A stretch of 64,000 nt of DNA from Photobacterium sp. DA100 (GTDB taxonomy: Bacteria > Pseudomonadota > Gammaproteobacteria > Enterobacterales > Vibrionaceae). The notes below the pieces were generated by a model. It did no database searches. It saw only the letters and a list, made by a program, of their open reading frames with translations, and was not told the origin of the DNA. A program made the position numbers and the translations under genes. This document shows positions 24,968-35,146 of the stretch, piece after piece. The DNA is taken from positions 1-64,000 of the forward strand of contig NZ_CP119424.1 of assembly GCF_029223585.1 (NCBI RefSeq). Direction: 5' to 3'. Position 1 is the stretch's first letter. Each line of letters opens with the position of its first letter.

Positions 24968-25705
24968 AACACAGTTTGGCGTCGGTCACATTTTAGGAGA
25001 TGATGTGGTAAATCAGGTTTGCTAAAAGTGGAATTTAGTACCATATTTAAGTTGTGACCTGTAAATGAGCTGACTCATATATAGCTTACGGAGGAATGAG
25101 CTGTTTTCATTCATTGGCTCAAGGGTACAGGGAGCAGGTTGATGTGAATCAACCATCGCTAAGCGTCGGTATTGCTTAGTTTACAATTTGGTTAAGTGAC
25201 AAACAAAGTGATTATACTTCTTCGCCAAGCACAATTGATGTCCGATTTAAATTTGTGACTGTATCGGGCACGGCATACTCAACGTAATGAGTGGCGAAGC
25301 CTCAAGTTGTATTTCAATCAACGCTCTATGTGTGCTGTGTAGGTAGACTAGGGCAACAGAACAGAGATAAAAACTAAGCCGCATCGCAATGGTGCGGCTT
25401 TTCTTTTGCTGCTAAAAAATACTGTTATTGTCTTGAAAATACTAACCTGCTGTTTTTAAACGCTTGTTTGGTGTTATCCACAAAAACAGTGGGTAACTTG
25501 GCAAGGGATATTGGGCCGATGACTGAAATACCGGCAGCATGGCTCTGATGTACCAGCCTCCCGGTATTGTTGCGGGGCTTGTCATTATCACTTGCGGTGA
25601 TTAGCGTCAATCTTTTCTCAATTGGTGATTGAACCATCAGATATCCTAGCCTTAATTTGCTATTTTTAATTCGTAAAAGGAATTATAAATATCAAGAGGT
25701 TAACC
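24968..25705. other. Long intergenic region with an orphan terminator
   Basis: About 740 bases without a convincing gene. It contains a palindrome GGTTGAT-GTGA-ATCAACC (25137-25154) and an intrinsic terminator at 25376-25406 that serves no visible gene, so a small RNA on the + strand ending there is possible. An open frame of 70 codons on the minus strand (25425-25637) has weak support. Confidence 0.4.
25376..25406 (+). terminator. Orphan intrinsic terminator
   Basis: AAGCCGCA-TCGCAATGG-TGCGGCTTTTCTTTT. No annotated gene ends here on the + strand. Confidence 0.7.
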
Positions 25706-27712
25706 ATGATCAGTCCGCTCAAGTCTTTGACCATACGCCAAACCTTGCTTGTTACCTTCATTGTTCCTACTTTTTTGCTGCTGTCGGTGATAGGGTGGCA
25801 AACTCACCTGTTAATGGATAAACGCACGCAAACTGATGTCGCCCAAGAAACGGTGGCGTTATTCCATCTATACGATGAGGTCGCCCATCAGTTTGCGGTT
25901 GAACGGGGGTTAACGGCTGGGGTGATCGGAGCCAAAGGGCAAGGGCCACAGGTGGAGGCTTTGAGACAGCAAAGAATCTTGGCGGACAAGGCTTATCAGG
26001 CATTGTTGGCTTTTGCACCACAGTATCTTAGTCGCCAGTCTGTCGATCCGTTATTGGCGGCGGTTCGTTCCGAGCTGGATAAACGGCAAAAGATCCGCCA
26101 GCAGGTCGACAGTCTACGCTTGGTTGACTCACCGTTTGCGTATTACTCCAATGTGAACCGCCTGGCCTTGGATAACCTCTCGATATTGTTGGCCCAAATC
26201 AGTAATGCGGCCCTCAAGCAGGAGCTGCAAGGCTTGCTGCAGTTGCTTGTTACCAAAGAGCAGGCGGGGATGGCTCGCGGGGCGCTCAACGGGGTGTTTG
26301 CCAGTAAGCAGTCTAGCCTCGATCGGTATGCGCAAATTCAGGAATATATCAATGATGAGGCCTATGCGATCCGGCAGGCCGGTTTACTGCTCAGTGGTCA
26401 ACATCTACAGCAACTGGAGGCTGTTATGCGTTCATCGATCTGGCAGCAGGTGATGGCGATCCAGCAGCAATTTCTTGCTCAGAAAGCGTCATTGTCAGCA
26501 GTGGAAGGACCGGCGGCACCGAGCTGGTTTGGGCTGGCTACCGACAGAATTGCCCTGGTCAAAGGTTTGCGAGACCAGATGACCGCTGAGTTAACGGCCG
26601 CGGTAAAGTTTGAACAACAACAGGTCTCGAATCAGCTGTGGTTTTTTGCCGGCATTATTATGTTGGTCGTTGTACCGCTGATAGTGTTTACCATTGTTTC
26701 GCTAAAACGCTTAACTCGACGGGTCACCGCCTTTTCAGACAAGCTATCGACGATGGCTGCGAGTAAAGATCTGACGATTCGCTTGGCTGATAGCCGCGAC
26801 GATGAGATTGGTGAAATTGGCAAAAAGCTCGATAGGTTATCGGAGAGCGTTTGCGATACCCTCAACAAGGCTCACGGTGTGGCTAACCAAACCCAACAAG
26901 AAATGGCGGAGATGGTGAAGTTGATTGCGCTGGCCAGAACGGACAGTCAGCAAACCCATACACGTTGTGACAGTATCGCGACGGCCATGACCGAAATGGC
27001 ACAAACCAGTGAGCAAGTGGCGGGAATCACCAACGAGGCGCAGCGCAGTACCGAATTGGCCCGTGAGAGTGCCGAGTCAAGCTATGCCCAAAGTGAGCAA
27101 TCGCAGCAGACGACGGCGCGTCTGCTGGACAGTGTCAATGAAACCTATCTGTGCATTGAAAATCTCGAGCAGCAAATGGCTGGGGTGACGGTTATCCTCG
27201 ATACTATCAACGCCATTTCTGAGCAAACTAATCTGTTGGCCTTGAATGCAGCGATAGAAGCGGCAAGGGCCGGCGAGCAAGGGCGGGGCTTTGCCGTCGT
27301 TGCTGACGAGGTGAGAACCTTGGCTCAGCGCAGCAAAAAGTCTACCGAAGATATTCGTCTGTTACTTGATGGCATCACGCAAAATGCCAAAGACTCCTAT
27401 ACCAATATGCAGCAAAGCCGAGAGGCGACAGTGGAAACTCAAGATGTGGTGTTCGAAGCCAAATCATTGGTCGAAGGGCTGATCGGCAGCGTGAATGAAA
27501 TCGCCGAGTTCAATACGGGTATCGCCACGGCGGCTAGCCAGCAATCTCAAACCGCGCAGAGTGTCGATGCCGATGTCGATGGTTTGCTCGAGCTTGCCGG
27601 AAATACCATGCAGGCGATTGCCGATATCCATGACGAGATGGACTTGATCAGGCAGCGCATGGGGGAACTGTCATCCGAAGTCGACAAGTTCCATATCCGT
27701 ACCACAGGCTAG
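25706..27712 (+). CDS. Methyl-accepting chemotaxis protein with NIT sensor domain
   Basis: A 668-residue chemoreceptor. A membrane segment (about residues 12-32) leads into a periplasmic all-helical NIT domain with the family signature VERGLTAG near residue 70; NIT domains are proposed nitrate/nitrite sensors. A second membrane segment (about 310-332) precedes HAMP and a methyl-accepting domain. The latter has the conserved hairpin tip [19 protein letters not shown] (about 505-525) and [15 protein letters not shown]. It would signal to CheA/CheW at the cell pole. It is a single gene. The ligand cannot be read from the sequence. Confidence 0.93.
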   Translation: MISPLKSLTIRQTLLVTFIVPTFLLLSVIGWQTHLLMDKRTQTDVAQETVALFHLYDEVAHQFAVERGLTAGVIGAKGQGPQVEALRQQRILADKAYQALLAFAPQYLSRQSVDPLLAAVRSELDKRQKIRQQVDSLRLVDSPFAYYSNVNRLALDNLSILLAQISNAALKQELQGLLQLLVTKEQAGMARGALNGVFASKQSSLDRYAQIQEYINDEAYAIRQAGLLLSGQHLQQLEAVMRSSIWQQVMAIQQQFLAQKASLSAVEGPAAPSWFGLATDRIALVKGLRDQMTAELTAAVKFEQQQVSNQLWFFAGIIMLVVVPLIVFTIVSLKRLTRRVTAFSDKLSTMAASKDLTIRLADSRDDEIGEIGKKLDRLSESVCDTLNKAHGVANQTQQEMAEMVKLIALARTDSQQTHTRCDSIATAMTEMAQTSEQVAGITNEAQRSTELARESAESSYAQSEQSQQTTARLLDSVNETYLCIENLEQQMAGVTVILDTINAISEQTNLLALNAAIEAARAGEQGRGFAVVADEVRTLAQRSKKSTEDIRLLLDGITQNAKDSYTNMQQSREATVETQDVVFEAKSLVEGLIGSVNEIAEFNTGIATAASQQSQTAQSVDADVDGLLELAGNTMQAIADIHDEMDLIRQRMGELSSEVDKFHIRTTG

Positions 27713-27736
27713 CCATGAGCAGCTGAAAGTCACAGA

Positions 27737-27756
27737 CAGGGGCTGCTTAGCCCCTG
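27737..27756. terminator. Probable terminator between converging genes
   Basis: CAGGGGCT-GCTT-AGCCCCTG hairpin; T-runs are short on both sides. Confidence 0.45.
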
Positions 27757-28115
27757 TTTATGGTTGGCAAAGTCCCGCTCCAGAATGATTCTACGATCCC
27801 GTGGCACTTGGCATCATGAAGGCTGCTGTTAGCAGAGTGCAGCCGGTCTGCGTATTGCCTCCCTTCAACCCTTGCTTCCACCCAGGCGACATGATGTTCG
27901 GTGTTGTCGGTCGTGAGCGTGGTTTGAATCAAATAGTCGCTGACACGCTGGAGCGTCATTTTCGGCAGGGTTTCAAAGAACTGGCATGAGTCCAGCACAC
28001 CGTGGAGCTGACCGGCGGAGGTAACCGTAGCCAGAGTGTTTGCAGAGGCCCCCGCGGTTGCTATTGAACCTAGCAGCAGGCTGAAGATGACACTTGGTAG
28101 TCTCAGGTTTTTCAT
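27747..28115 (-). CDS. Exported protein of unknown function, 122 residues
   Basis: Start at ATG 28115: MKNLRLPSVIFSLLLGSIATAGASA is a clear signal peptide, whereas the open frame further 5' lies in the intergenic and YbiB region. The mature protein of about 97 residues has two cysteines (DSCQFFETLP, DAKCHGIVES) that could form a disulfide. The family is not recognised. It lies about 100 bases downstream of ybiB in the same direction and may share its transcript. Confidence 0.65.
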   Translation of the reverse strand: MKNLRLPSVIFSLLLGSIATAGASANTLATVTSAGQLHGVLDSCQFFETLPKMTLQRVSDYLIQTTLTTDNTEHHVAWVEARVEGRQYADRLHSANSSLHDAKCHGIVESFWSGTLPTINRG

Positions 28116-28213
28116 ACATTCTGTCTCGTGGCAAGAGGTTGGGAATGCAGCTAATCTACCTGTATTTGACGACCAAATGTGGTTATCAGTTATGCAGGTT
28201 AATTGAGGATATA

Positions 28214-29185
28214 TTAGCTCAGACGCTTCTCCCACCACTCGCGGGCCATCGACAGCGCCTGTTCTTGCTCGCGGCAGATCCCCATCATTTTGAGCACGAT
28301 GGCTAGGGTGGAAATGACGGCACATTCACCGTAATGGTTGTCGGCATCCCCCTGCCAGATCGTTTGCAAGAACTCGCCGCTTATCTCACCATGCTTGCCC
28401 GACGCCCCCTCCAAGTAGGTTGGCCACTCTTCGGTGAACAATTGCCCCTGGCTGACACCGGACAAACGGCAGGCAGTGCGCGGGCTGCGCTCACTCTCCC
28501 CGCCTTCTCCTTTGAAGGCGACCATGTTCTTGTCTCCCACCAACTGCGCCGCTTCGGCGTGGAGTTGTTCATAGCCCTGGTGGAAAATCCCGTGGATTGA
28601 ATACGGTGCAGCAGTCGGGTTGAGGGCCCGGGCCACGGTATTGAGCGGGGTCCGCAGCCCGACCAGGTTGCGCAGTGCCAGCAGATCGATCAACGGCTCG
28701 CAGTAGCTCGAAAGCGGAATATAACAGATATTATCCTCGGCCAGGATCCGCCTTGCGTCATCGGGTGTTTCGGCCTGTTGGATATTCAGCGCTGGACAGG
28801 CACTTTCTATCTGGTATTTGATGGCATCGACAGCCATATGGCCGCTCAGCATTACACGGATACCGTTCTTTGCAAGCAGTTTGGCTGCTAGCAATAGCCA
28901 TGGCGGCTGACGGCGCTTGCCTGCAAAGCAAGGCCAGTCGACATCAATGTCCAGCTCATGCCACTCAGGTGAAATACGGCCGCGCAATGATTGGATGTAG
29001 CCAGCAGCCTCTTCGCTGGTTTCGCAGCGCACGCGCTGCAGCATAAGTAACGTGGCAAGTTGAAGTAATTCGGCTTTGCCGTCGAGGTACATATCTAGTG
29101 CTTCTCGCGCTTCTTCCTGGGTAAGTGGGCGACGGCCCTTTTCCCCGCGGCCAACGTGTTTAATGAACTCTGAAAATGCTGTCAT
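28214..29185 (-). CDS. ybiB: YbiB-like protein (TrpD2 family)
   Basis: A 323-residue homologue of anthranilate phosphoribosyltransferase. The TrpD fold is visible (LTQEEAREALDMYLDGKAELLQLATLLMLQ), but the catalytic PRPP motif of true TrpD is not preserved. Family members such as E. coli YbiB are reported to bind DNA, not to make tryptophan. GGAAGGCACC precedes the ATG. No trp genes are near, which agrees with TrpD2 rather than TrpD. Confidence 0.85.
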   Translation of the reverse strand: MTAFSEFIKHVGRGEKGRRPLTQEEAREALDMYLDGKAELLQLATLLMLQRVRCETSEEAAGYIQSLRGRISPEWHELDIDVDWPCFAGKRRQPPWLLLAAKLLAKNGIRVMLSGHMAVDAIKYQIESACPALNIQQAETPDDARRILAEDNICYIPLSSYCEPLIDLLALRNLVGLRTPLNTVARALNPTAAPYSIHGIFHQGYEQLHAEAAQLVGDKNMVAFKGEGGESERSPRTACRLSGVSQGQLFTEEWPTYLEGASGKHGEISGEFLQTIWQGDADNHYGECAVISTLAIVLKMMGICREQEQALSMAREWWEKRLS

Positions 29186-29378
29186 GGTGCCTTCCGTGTA
29201 AATGTACCCAAGTCATCAGTTGACCTTAACCTAGGTATATTAGCACTAAGCCAATAAATTTATTCACAATAATGAAACGGGCGTAGTCAGGCTATTCCTA
29301 CACTTTCGTCATCGATTGCCTACACTTATTTCTGGGAACTCAGTTGTAAAGCAATCAATAGGGATAACTGGAGCGGAT

Positions 29379-30155
29379 ATGAAAACACTGTTTACGCCAG
29401 GTAGATTGACATTAGGAACATTGACGATTGGATCGATACTGACACTGATGACCTTTGCAACCAACGCTGCCGAGGGCAGGGCTATTGAGTACAAGGTGAA
29501 TGATGAAGCCTATGAGGGGTACTATATTTCGCCTTCGGAAGATGCGCCTTTGGTACTGTTGATCCATGACTGGGATGGGCTCACCGACTATGAGGTTAAG
29601 CGGGCTGAAATGTTGGCAGAGCAAGGCTATGCCGTGTTTGCCGCCGATCTGTTTGGCGCTGGGGTAAGGCCAACAGAGGTGAAAGACAAACGCCAGCATA
29701 CAGGAGAGCTGTACAAAGACCGGCAGAAAATGCGTGACTTGATGAACGGCGCGTTGCAAATGGCTGACTCGCTCGGTGCCAATACCGATAAGTCTGTGGC
29801 CATGGGCTATTGCTTCGGCGGCGCGGCGGTGTTGGAACTCGCACGTTCTGGCTCAGATATGAAAGGCTTTGTGACGTTCCACGGTGGGTTACAAACCCCG
29901 GAAGGGCAAGACTACTTGAAATCCAAGGGCAACATTCTGGTACTGCATGGCGCAGCGGATAGCGCGATCCCAATGTCTGATTTCGCGGTATTATCGGGCG
30001 AGCTGGAAAAAGCCGGGGTGAGTAATGAAATGATTGTCTATAGCGGCGCACCGCATGCGTTTACTGTCTACGGTTCGGATAACTACCGCCAAGATGCCGA
30101 TTACAAATCCTGGCAGCGTTTTTTGACCTTCCTCGATGATATTGAATGGGAATAG
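29379..30155 (+). CDS. Exported dienelactone hydrolase-family protein
   Basis: An alpha/beta hydrolase of 258 residues. ATG 29379 has GGAGCGG upstream and starts a signal peptide (MKTLFTPGRLTLG... ending near ATNAAEG). The family triad is present: Cys in MGYCFGGAA (about residue 147), Asp in HGAADSAIP and His in GAPHAF. Dienelactone hydrolases open lactone rings, but exported members of this group have unknown substrates. No aromatic-degradation operon surrounds it. A terminator follows. Confidence 0.82.
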   Translation: MKTLFTPGRLTLGTLTIGSILTLMTFATNAAEGRAIEYKVNDEAYEGYYISPSEDAPLVLLIHDWDGLTDYEVKRAEMLAEQGYAVFAADLFGAGVRPTEVKDKRQHTGELYKDRQKMRDLMNGALQMADSLGANTDKSVAMGYCFGGAAVLELARSGSDMKGFVTFHGGLQTPEGQDYLKSKGNILVLHGAADSAIPMSDFAVLSGELEKAGVSNEMIVYSGAPHAFTVYGSDNYRQDADYKSWQRFLTFLDDIEWE

Positions 30156-30183
30156 ACCATTCTTCACTTTTGTGAGCCATTCT

Positions 30184-30212
30184 AAGCCAGCAGAACTGTT
30201 GCTGGCTTTTTG
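30184..30212 (+). terminator. Terminator after the dienelactone hydrolase gene
   Basis: AAGCCAGCA/TGCTGGCTT followed by TTTG. Confidence 0.75.
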
Positions 30213-30275
30213 CTCTCTGAACCTTTGTAATGGGGTACAGTCAAAAAAGTAGCGAATAAAGATAAGGATAACAAT

Positions 30276-30590
30276 ATGCTCTATGTAACCACCCCTGAAA
30301 TCCATGGTCGCGAAATTGCAGAGGTGCTCGGCACGGTCACTGGCAACGTAGTGCAGTCCAAGCATGTTGGCCGAGATATCATGGCAGGGTTTAAGACTAT
30401 CTTCGGCGGTGAGATCCGTGGCTATACTGAGATGCTGACCGAAGCCCGGCAGGAGGCGACCCAGCGAGCGATCGCAGAAGCCGAATCCTTGGGTGCCGAT
30501 GCGATTGTCAATGTTCGTTTTACCACGAGTGCAATTATGCAGGGCGCATCAGAAATCTTGGTATACGGCACGGCGGTGAAGCTGAAGTAG
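30276..30590 (+). CDS. YbjQ/UPF0145-family protein
   Basis: A 104-residue protein with the whole UPF0145 pattern: VTTPEIHGREIAEVLGTVTGNVV, GRDIMAGFKTIFGGEIRGYTEML, ARQEATQRAIAEAESLGADAIVNVRF and a final EILVYGTAVKL. Family members form pentameric or decameric rings and may bind metals; the role is unknown. A good AAGGATAAC ribosome site precedes the ATG. Single gene. Confidence 0.88.
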   Translation: MLYVTTPEIHGREIAEVLGTVTGNVVQSKHVGRDIMAGFKTIFGGEIRGYTEMLTEARQEATQRAIAEAESLGADAIVNVRFTTSAIMQGASEILVYGTAVKLK

Positions 30591-30765
30591 TCACCGCGGT
30601 ATTGCTGTCGCTGAAAGCATATCCCGGTTTCAGCGACAATTGCGGTGACTGGCACTGCCAGTATCAATCAACAAATGCGTCATGAGGCAGGCTGCTTACA
30701 TCCAGTGAGTAAATGGCATTAAACGCCTGAGTTATTTCTCAAATTTATCCATATTCTCTTCCTCC

Positions 30766-31377
30766 TTACACCATGATGACTTTTACCGCTAAACCAAGCA
30801 GGACAACTCCGGATAAACGGTCGATGAGCACGGCATGGGTGCGTAGTCGGGTCATGGTATTTGGACGTGACAGCACACAAGCAATGAACGAATACCACAG
30901 CGCGTCAAGGAGGACGGGTGTTAGCACAATGATTAGCCTACTTGTCAAATCATTGCCATCGGCAACAAATTGGCTGAATAGTGCCAGAAAGAAAATAATT
31001 ATTTTGGAGTTCAGGAGAGAAATCATAAAGCCATCACGCGCAGACTGCTGCAGTGTATTCTCTTTGCCCTTGTTGATTTTATCCGATAGTCCGCCCTTGG
31101 AGCGAAGTGAGCATAGTCCAAGGTAAGCTAGGTAAGCAGCTCCTGCGTAGGCAATTGCATGGAAAAAGATCGGGGAGTTTTTCAGGGTAACGGCCAAGCC
31201 GGCTAAGGATAATGCGGCATAGATACCAACACCAACAGCATGCGAGACAGCCGTGATGATACCGTGGCGTCTACCGCCGGCGAGTGTATTTCTTGACACC
31301 ATGATGACAGATTGTCCCGGTGTCATCGTGCCGAGAAGTGTGACGACAAATAAAGAAATGAATACAGTTAGAGACAC
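30766..31377 (-). CDS. LysE/RhtB-family exporter
   Basis: A 203-residue inner-membrane protein with six predicted helices. The family signature GTMTPGQSVIMVSRNTLAGGRRHGI lies near residue 15 and LNSKIIIFFLALFSQF in the middle. Members export amino acids, homoserine lactones or related small molecules; the substrate here is unknown. The start is GTG at 31377 with AAGAGG upstream. It stands alone. Confidence 0.85.
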   Translation of the reverse strand: MSLTVFISLFVVTLLGTMTPGQSVIMVSRNTLAGGRRHGIITAVSHAVGVGIYAALSLAGLAVTLKNSPIFFHAIAYAGAAYLAYLGLCSLRSKGGLSDKINKGKENTLQQSARDGFMISLLNSKIIIFFLALFSQFVADGNDLTSRLIIVLTPVLLDALWYSFIACVLSRPNTMTRLRTHAVLIDRLSGVVLLGLAVKVIMV

Positions 31378-31694
31378 AATAACCTCTTAATATTAAACGT
31401 ATAAATATGAATTTTTGATACAGCTTGGTCTTTGATGGTGTGATTACCAAGGAACGTTTAATAGGTTATTGTGCGTAGCTGCGTGAGCTACTGATGTTTT
31501 AAAACTGCTCATGGGGGCGATAATACATAAAAATAAATAACTGGAAAAGGCTTTGATTTGGATTTTTATTCCGCTTCCAGCAAAGACACCATGATTAAAT
31601 GATGGCAATGATTGAGTTCCGAAAGTGGCTAGTTTTGTTCCGCTAGCTGGGTAGACTATAGAAGAGTTCACTATCCAGCACAGGACCCGCCACC

Positions 31695-33071
31695 ATGATG
31701 ACTCCAGCCCAATGCCAGCAGGCCCGCTTGGCCCGGGACAGGCGTTACGACGGATTGTTCTTTACCGCCGTGAAAACGACAGGTATTTACTGCCGCCCAA
31801 TCTGTCCGGCGCCACCGCCATTGGAAAAAAACGTGGAGTATTTTCCCTCGGCCGTTACTGCGGCTCAGGCAGGGTACCGGCCTTGCTTGCGCTGCCGGCC
31901 TGATAGTGCGCCGGGATCGCCGGCATGGCGGGGCAAGAGTACGACCTTTGTTCGGGCGCAGCGCTTGATTGATGAAGGGGCACTGATTGACAGTGGCCTG
32001 GCACAGCTGGCCGGACGCCTCGGGGTTACCGATCGCTACCTGCGCAGGCTGTTCAATGATGAAATGGGTCTGTCGCCCAAAGCCTACAGCCTTTACCAGC
32101 AATGCCTGCTGGCCAAGAAGCTTCTGCACGAAAGCCAACTGTCCATCACCGATATTGCGTTGGCCAGTGGCTTTAACAGTATTCGGCGTTTCAATGATTG
32201 TTTTTACCAGCACTTTTCGCTGACACCAACGCAAGTGCGCAAGCAGCTCAATGGCGCCGAGCAAGGCGAAGGGAAAAACCAGATGAAGACGGTGACCGTC
32301 ACCCTATCATATCGCCCGCCTTACGACTGGCCGTCGGTACGCGATTTCTTCGCTTCTCGGCTGATCGAGGGCTTGGAGTGGCTCGATGAAAACAGTTATG
32401 GCAGGACATTTGGCAAAGAATACGGTCAGGGCTGGTTCACCGCACACTATGAACAAGACAAAGCGTGTTTTCGGGTTGAGCTGAGCCTTTCCAATCTGCA
32501 GTGCTTGCCCCGCGCGATTGCCAATATCCGCCGCTGCCTCGATTTGGATGCCGACTCTGCGGTGATTGATAGTGCCATAGAAGTCGCAATGGGGGAGCCC
32601 CTTGGGCAAACGGGCCTGCGCCTTCCTGGCATTTGGAGTCCTTTCGAAGCCGGCATCCGCGCCATATTGGGTCAGCAGGTCTCAGTGAAGGCGGCGAGGA
32701 ACCTGGTTGAAAAGCTGATATTGATGAATCCGGGTCACCATTCAGGACGATATTTTTTCCCTGAGCCGGAGGCTTTAGGCGAGTATGATCTGAACTTGCT
32801 CGGTATGCCTGAGCGTCGCCGTGAGACCTTGCGGATCTTTGGGCGTTATGTGGCAGAGCAAGGTATTGAGGATGCAAATGAATTGCTGGCGCTACCGGGA
32901 ATAGGGCCGTGGACGGTGGATTACCTTAAGATGCGCGGCTTGAGTGACCCCAATATTTTTCTTGTCGGCGACCTGGGAGTAAAAAAGGCCTTGGAAAAAC
33001 GGCCTTGTCAGCCGGAGCTGGCCGCGCCTTGGCAAAGTTATTTGACCCTTTATTTATGGAAAACGTTATGA
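31695..33071 (+). CDS. Ada N-terminal domain - AraC helix-turn-helix - AlkA DNA glycosylase fusion
   Basis: A 458-residue three-part DNA repair protein. Residues 1-75 form the Ada zinc domain with all four cysteines (TTGIYCRPICP and CLRC). The first Cys accepts methyl groups from phosphotriesters and switches the protein into an activator. Residues 85-185 form an AraC helix-turn-helix (ITDIALASGFNSIRRFNDCF). Residues 200-458 form 3-methyladenine glycosylase II, with the helix-hairpin-helix LPGIGPWTVDYL and the catalytic Asp in LVGDLGVKK. The stop overlaps the ogt start by ATGA. Together they can act as a two-gene adaptive response to alkylation. Confidence 0.92.
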   Translation: MMTPAQCQQARLARDRRYDGLFFTAVKTTGIYCRPICPAPPPLEKNVEYFPSAVTAAQAGYRPCLRCRPDSAPGSPAWRGKSTTFVRAQRLIDEGALIDSGLAQLAGRLGVTDRYLRRLFNDEMGLSPKAYSLYQQCLLAKKLLHESQLSITDIALASGFNSIRRFNDCFYQHFSLTPTQVRKQLNGAEQGEGKNQMKTVTVTLSYRPPYDWPSVRDFFASRLIEGLEWLDENSYGRTFGKEYGQGWFTAHYEQDKACFRVELSLSNLQCLPRAIANIRRCLDLDADSAVIDSAIEVAMGEPLGQTGLRLPGIWSPFEAGIRAILGQQVSVKAARNLVEKLILMNPGHHSGRYFFPEPEALGEYDLNLLGMPERRRETLRIFGRYVAEQGIEDANELLALPGIGPWTVDYLKMRGLSDPNIFLVGDLGVKKALEKRPCQPELAAPWQSYLTLYLWKTL

Positions 33072-33529
33072 GCAACCAACTGATCAATACCCCCATTGGC
33101 TGGCTGAATGTACGGGCAAGCGGTGGTGCGATTACCGCCATTGAGTTTGCGGCTGATCCTGAGCTGGAACAACAGCCATCAGAAACCACCGCGCACTGCT
33201 GCCGGCAGCTGGCAGAATATTTCAACGGGCAGCGGGAGCATTTTGAGGTCGAACTGAATATGGCCGGGACGGATTTCCAGAAAATGGTGTGGCAGGCGCT
33301 GGACGGTATCGAGTATGGCGAGACGTGCTCATACGGTGATATTGCCAATTATATTGGCAACCCCAAAGCCGTGCGGGCTGTCGGTGCGGCCAACGGCAAA
33401 AACCCTGTGCCGATCATTGTGCCTTGCCATCGGGTGATTGGCCGCTCTGGCAAGTTGACCGGTTATGCCGGGGGGCTGGATATCAAGGTGTGGCTGCTTG
33501 AGCACGAGAAGCAGCACCTGACCAAATAG
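33068..33529 (+). CDS. ogt: Methylated-DNA-protein cysteine methyltransferase
   Basis: O6-methylguanine repair protein of 153 residues. It has the acceptor motif VPCHRVIG (Cys near residue 121), the helix KAVRAVGAANGKNP and GKLTGYAGG. I use ATG 33068, which overlaps the upstream stop codon (ATGA) and implies translational coupling to the Ada-AlkA gene, although the frame is open further 5'. This part supplies the C-terminal activity that E. coli Ada carries and the upstream fusion lacks. Confidence 0.93.
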   Translation: MSNQLINTPIGWLNVRASGGAITAIEFAADPELEQQPSETTAHCCRQLAEYFNGQREHFEVELNMAGTDFQKMVWQALDGIEYGETCSYGDIANYIGNPKAVRAVGAANGKNPVPIIVPCHRVIGRSGKLTGYAGGLDIKVWLLEHEKQHLTK

Positions 33530-33662
33530 GCCGGTATGAATATCAGGTGCTGCCGTACATTTATTGATTTGCTGGCTGTTGCGATGGGTTAATTTCCGTT
33601 AGGGTGGCATCAGTATTGACTCTTAATTTGTGGTTTTTTGATTTCTGTTTTTGGAGTAAACA

Positions 33663-34874
33663 ATGATTATTGAACCGGTGATCAAAGGTGTCGTAGCCCG
33701 TTCGGCCCACCCTTATGGCTGCCAGCAAGCGGTACGCAAGCAAATTGACTACGTACAACAGGCCAAACCCATCGCGCGTGGCGCGAAGCGGGTGCTGGTG
33801 TTGGGGGCGTCGTCCGGGGTCGGGCTGGCATCACGTATTGCCCATACCTTTGGGGGGGCAGAAGCGGACACCATTGGCGTTTCGTTCGAACGTGGCCCCA
33901 GTGATAAAGGGGTTGGTAGCGCCGGGTGGTATAACAATATTTTCTTCAGGCAGGAAGCCGAGAAGGCCGGCCGTATTGCGACAAATATCGTTGGTGATGC
34001 CTTTTCACAGCAGGTTCGCCGGCAAGTGATCGGGGCGATCAACAAAGATCTGGGCGGGAAGGTGGATTTGGTGGTCTACAGCCTGGCGACCGGTGTTCGT
34101 CCGAACCCAGAAACCGGCGAGATGTGGCGTTCGGTGATAAAGACCACAGCGGAGCCTGTCGTGGGCCCTACCCTGAACCTGGAAACTGACAGCCTGGCGG
34201 AAATGACCGTTGAAAAGGCGACAGAGCAGGAGATTGCCGATACGGTAAAAGTGATGGGCGGCGAGGATTGGGCTGACTGGATACAGTGCCTGTCTGAGGC
34301 GGGGGTGCTGGCACAAGGCTGCCGCACGGTAGCTTACTCCTATATTGGCCCCGAAGTGACCTATCCGATCTACCACCATGGTACCCTTGGCCGGGCCAAA
34401 GAACATATGCATACTACCGCCAATACACTCAATACGCAGCTCGCAGCGATTGGTGGGCAGGCCCATGTTGCGGTTTGCAAAGCCCTCGTGACCAAAGCCA
34501 GCGTGTTTATTCCGGCCTTTACCCCTTATATGCTTGCCTTATTCAAGGTGATGAAGCAGAAGGGAACCCACGAAGGGTGCATCGAGCAAATGCAGCGGCT
34601 GTTCAATGGCCGTTTTTATGGCCCCATAGATCACCCGCAAGACGTGCCCACCGACGAGCAGCGCTTGATCCGCATGGATGATTGGGAGCTTGATCCCGAA
34701 GTGCAGCAGCAGGTCAGTGAAATCATGGCCAGGATGACAGCGGAGAACTTCACCGAGCTGGGAGACTACGCCGGCTACAAGCAAGACTTTATGGCGCTGA
34801 ACGGTTTCGGCCTGGCAGGGGTGGACTATCAGCAAGACATCAGTCTTGATAGCCTTACAGCACTGCAGCCTTAA
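33663..34874 (+). CDS. fabV: Enoyl-ACP reductase [NADH], FabV type
   Basis: A 403-residue trans-2-enoyl-ACP reductase of fatty-acid synthesis, membrane-associated SDR superfamily. It has the NADH motif VLGASSGVGLASR near residue 47 and the enlarged Y-x8-K active site YHHGTLGRAK (Tyr about 238). The start MIIEPVIKGVVARSAHPYGC is diagnostic of FabV. FabV is less sensitive to triclosan than FabI. TTTTGGAGTAAACA precedes the ATG. It is a single gene. Confidence 0.95.
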   Translation: MIIEPVIKGVVARSAHPYGCQQAVRKQIDYVQQAKPIARGAKRVLVLGASSGVGLASRIAHTFGGAEADTIGVSFERGPSDKGVGSAGWYNNIFFRQEAEKAGRIATNIVGDAFSQQVRRQVIGAINKDLGGKVDLVVYSLATGVRPNPETGEMWRSVIKTTAEPVVGPTLNLETDSLAEMTVEKATEQEIADTVKVMGGEDWADWIQCLSEAGVLAQGCRTVAYSYIGPEVTYPIYHHGTLGRAKEHMHTTANTLNTQLAAIGGQAHVAVCKALVTKASVFIPAFTPYMLALFKVMKQKGTHEGCIEQMQRLFNGRFYGPIDHPQDVPTDEQRLIRMDDWELDPEVQQQVSEIMARMTAENFTELGDYAGYKQDFMALNGFGLAGVDYQQDISLDSLTALQP

Positions 34875-35146
34875 CTTTTCGCCATGCCCATTAGTGAGAT
34901 AAGCAATCATACTGATATTATCGTCATTATCTTGTCGCCCAAATATTGGCGAAAGTAATGGCGATTTTTATTTTCTCTCGGTCACAACCTTTGTGGGGAT
35001 GAAAGTTCCCGCTAGATCGGCAATCTTTCAGTATTCAGATCATAAAACCTCAAGTTTGTTAATTCTGCATTAGGATAAATCTGGTTTAATCAGTGAAGAA
35101 TCATTAGAATTAGTTTAATAAAAGAACAACAAAGAATGCAGTGATT

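Noticed and set aside
25425..25637. A 70-codon minus-strand ORF
   Set aside because: Only a weak AGGA upstream and no recognisable pattern; kept as unproven intergenic sequence.
28214..29185. Anthranilate phosphoribosyltransferase (trpD)
   Set aside because: Sequence follows the YbiB/TrpD2 branch, the PRPP motif is not preserved and no trp genes are near.
31444..31671. A 75-codon minus-strand ORF between lysE and the Ada-AlkA gene
   Set aside because: No convincing ribosome site, no domain, and it overlaps the promoter region of the repair operon.
31671..32264. Long open frame antisense to the Ada-AlkA fusion
   Set aside because: The + strand shows conserved Ada and AraC motifs over the same stretch; the antisense frame has none.
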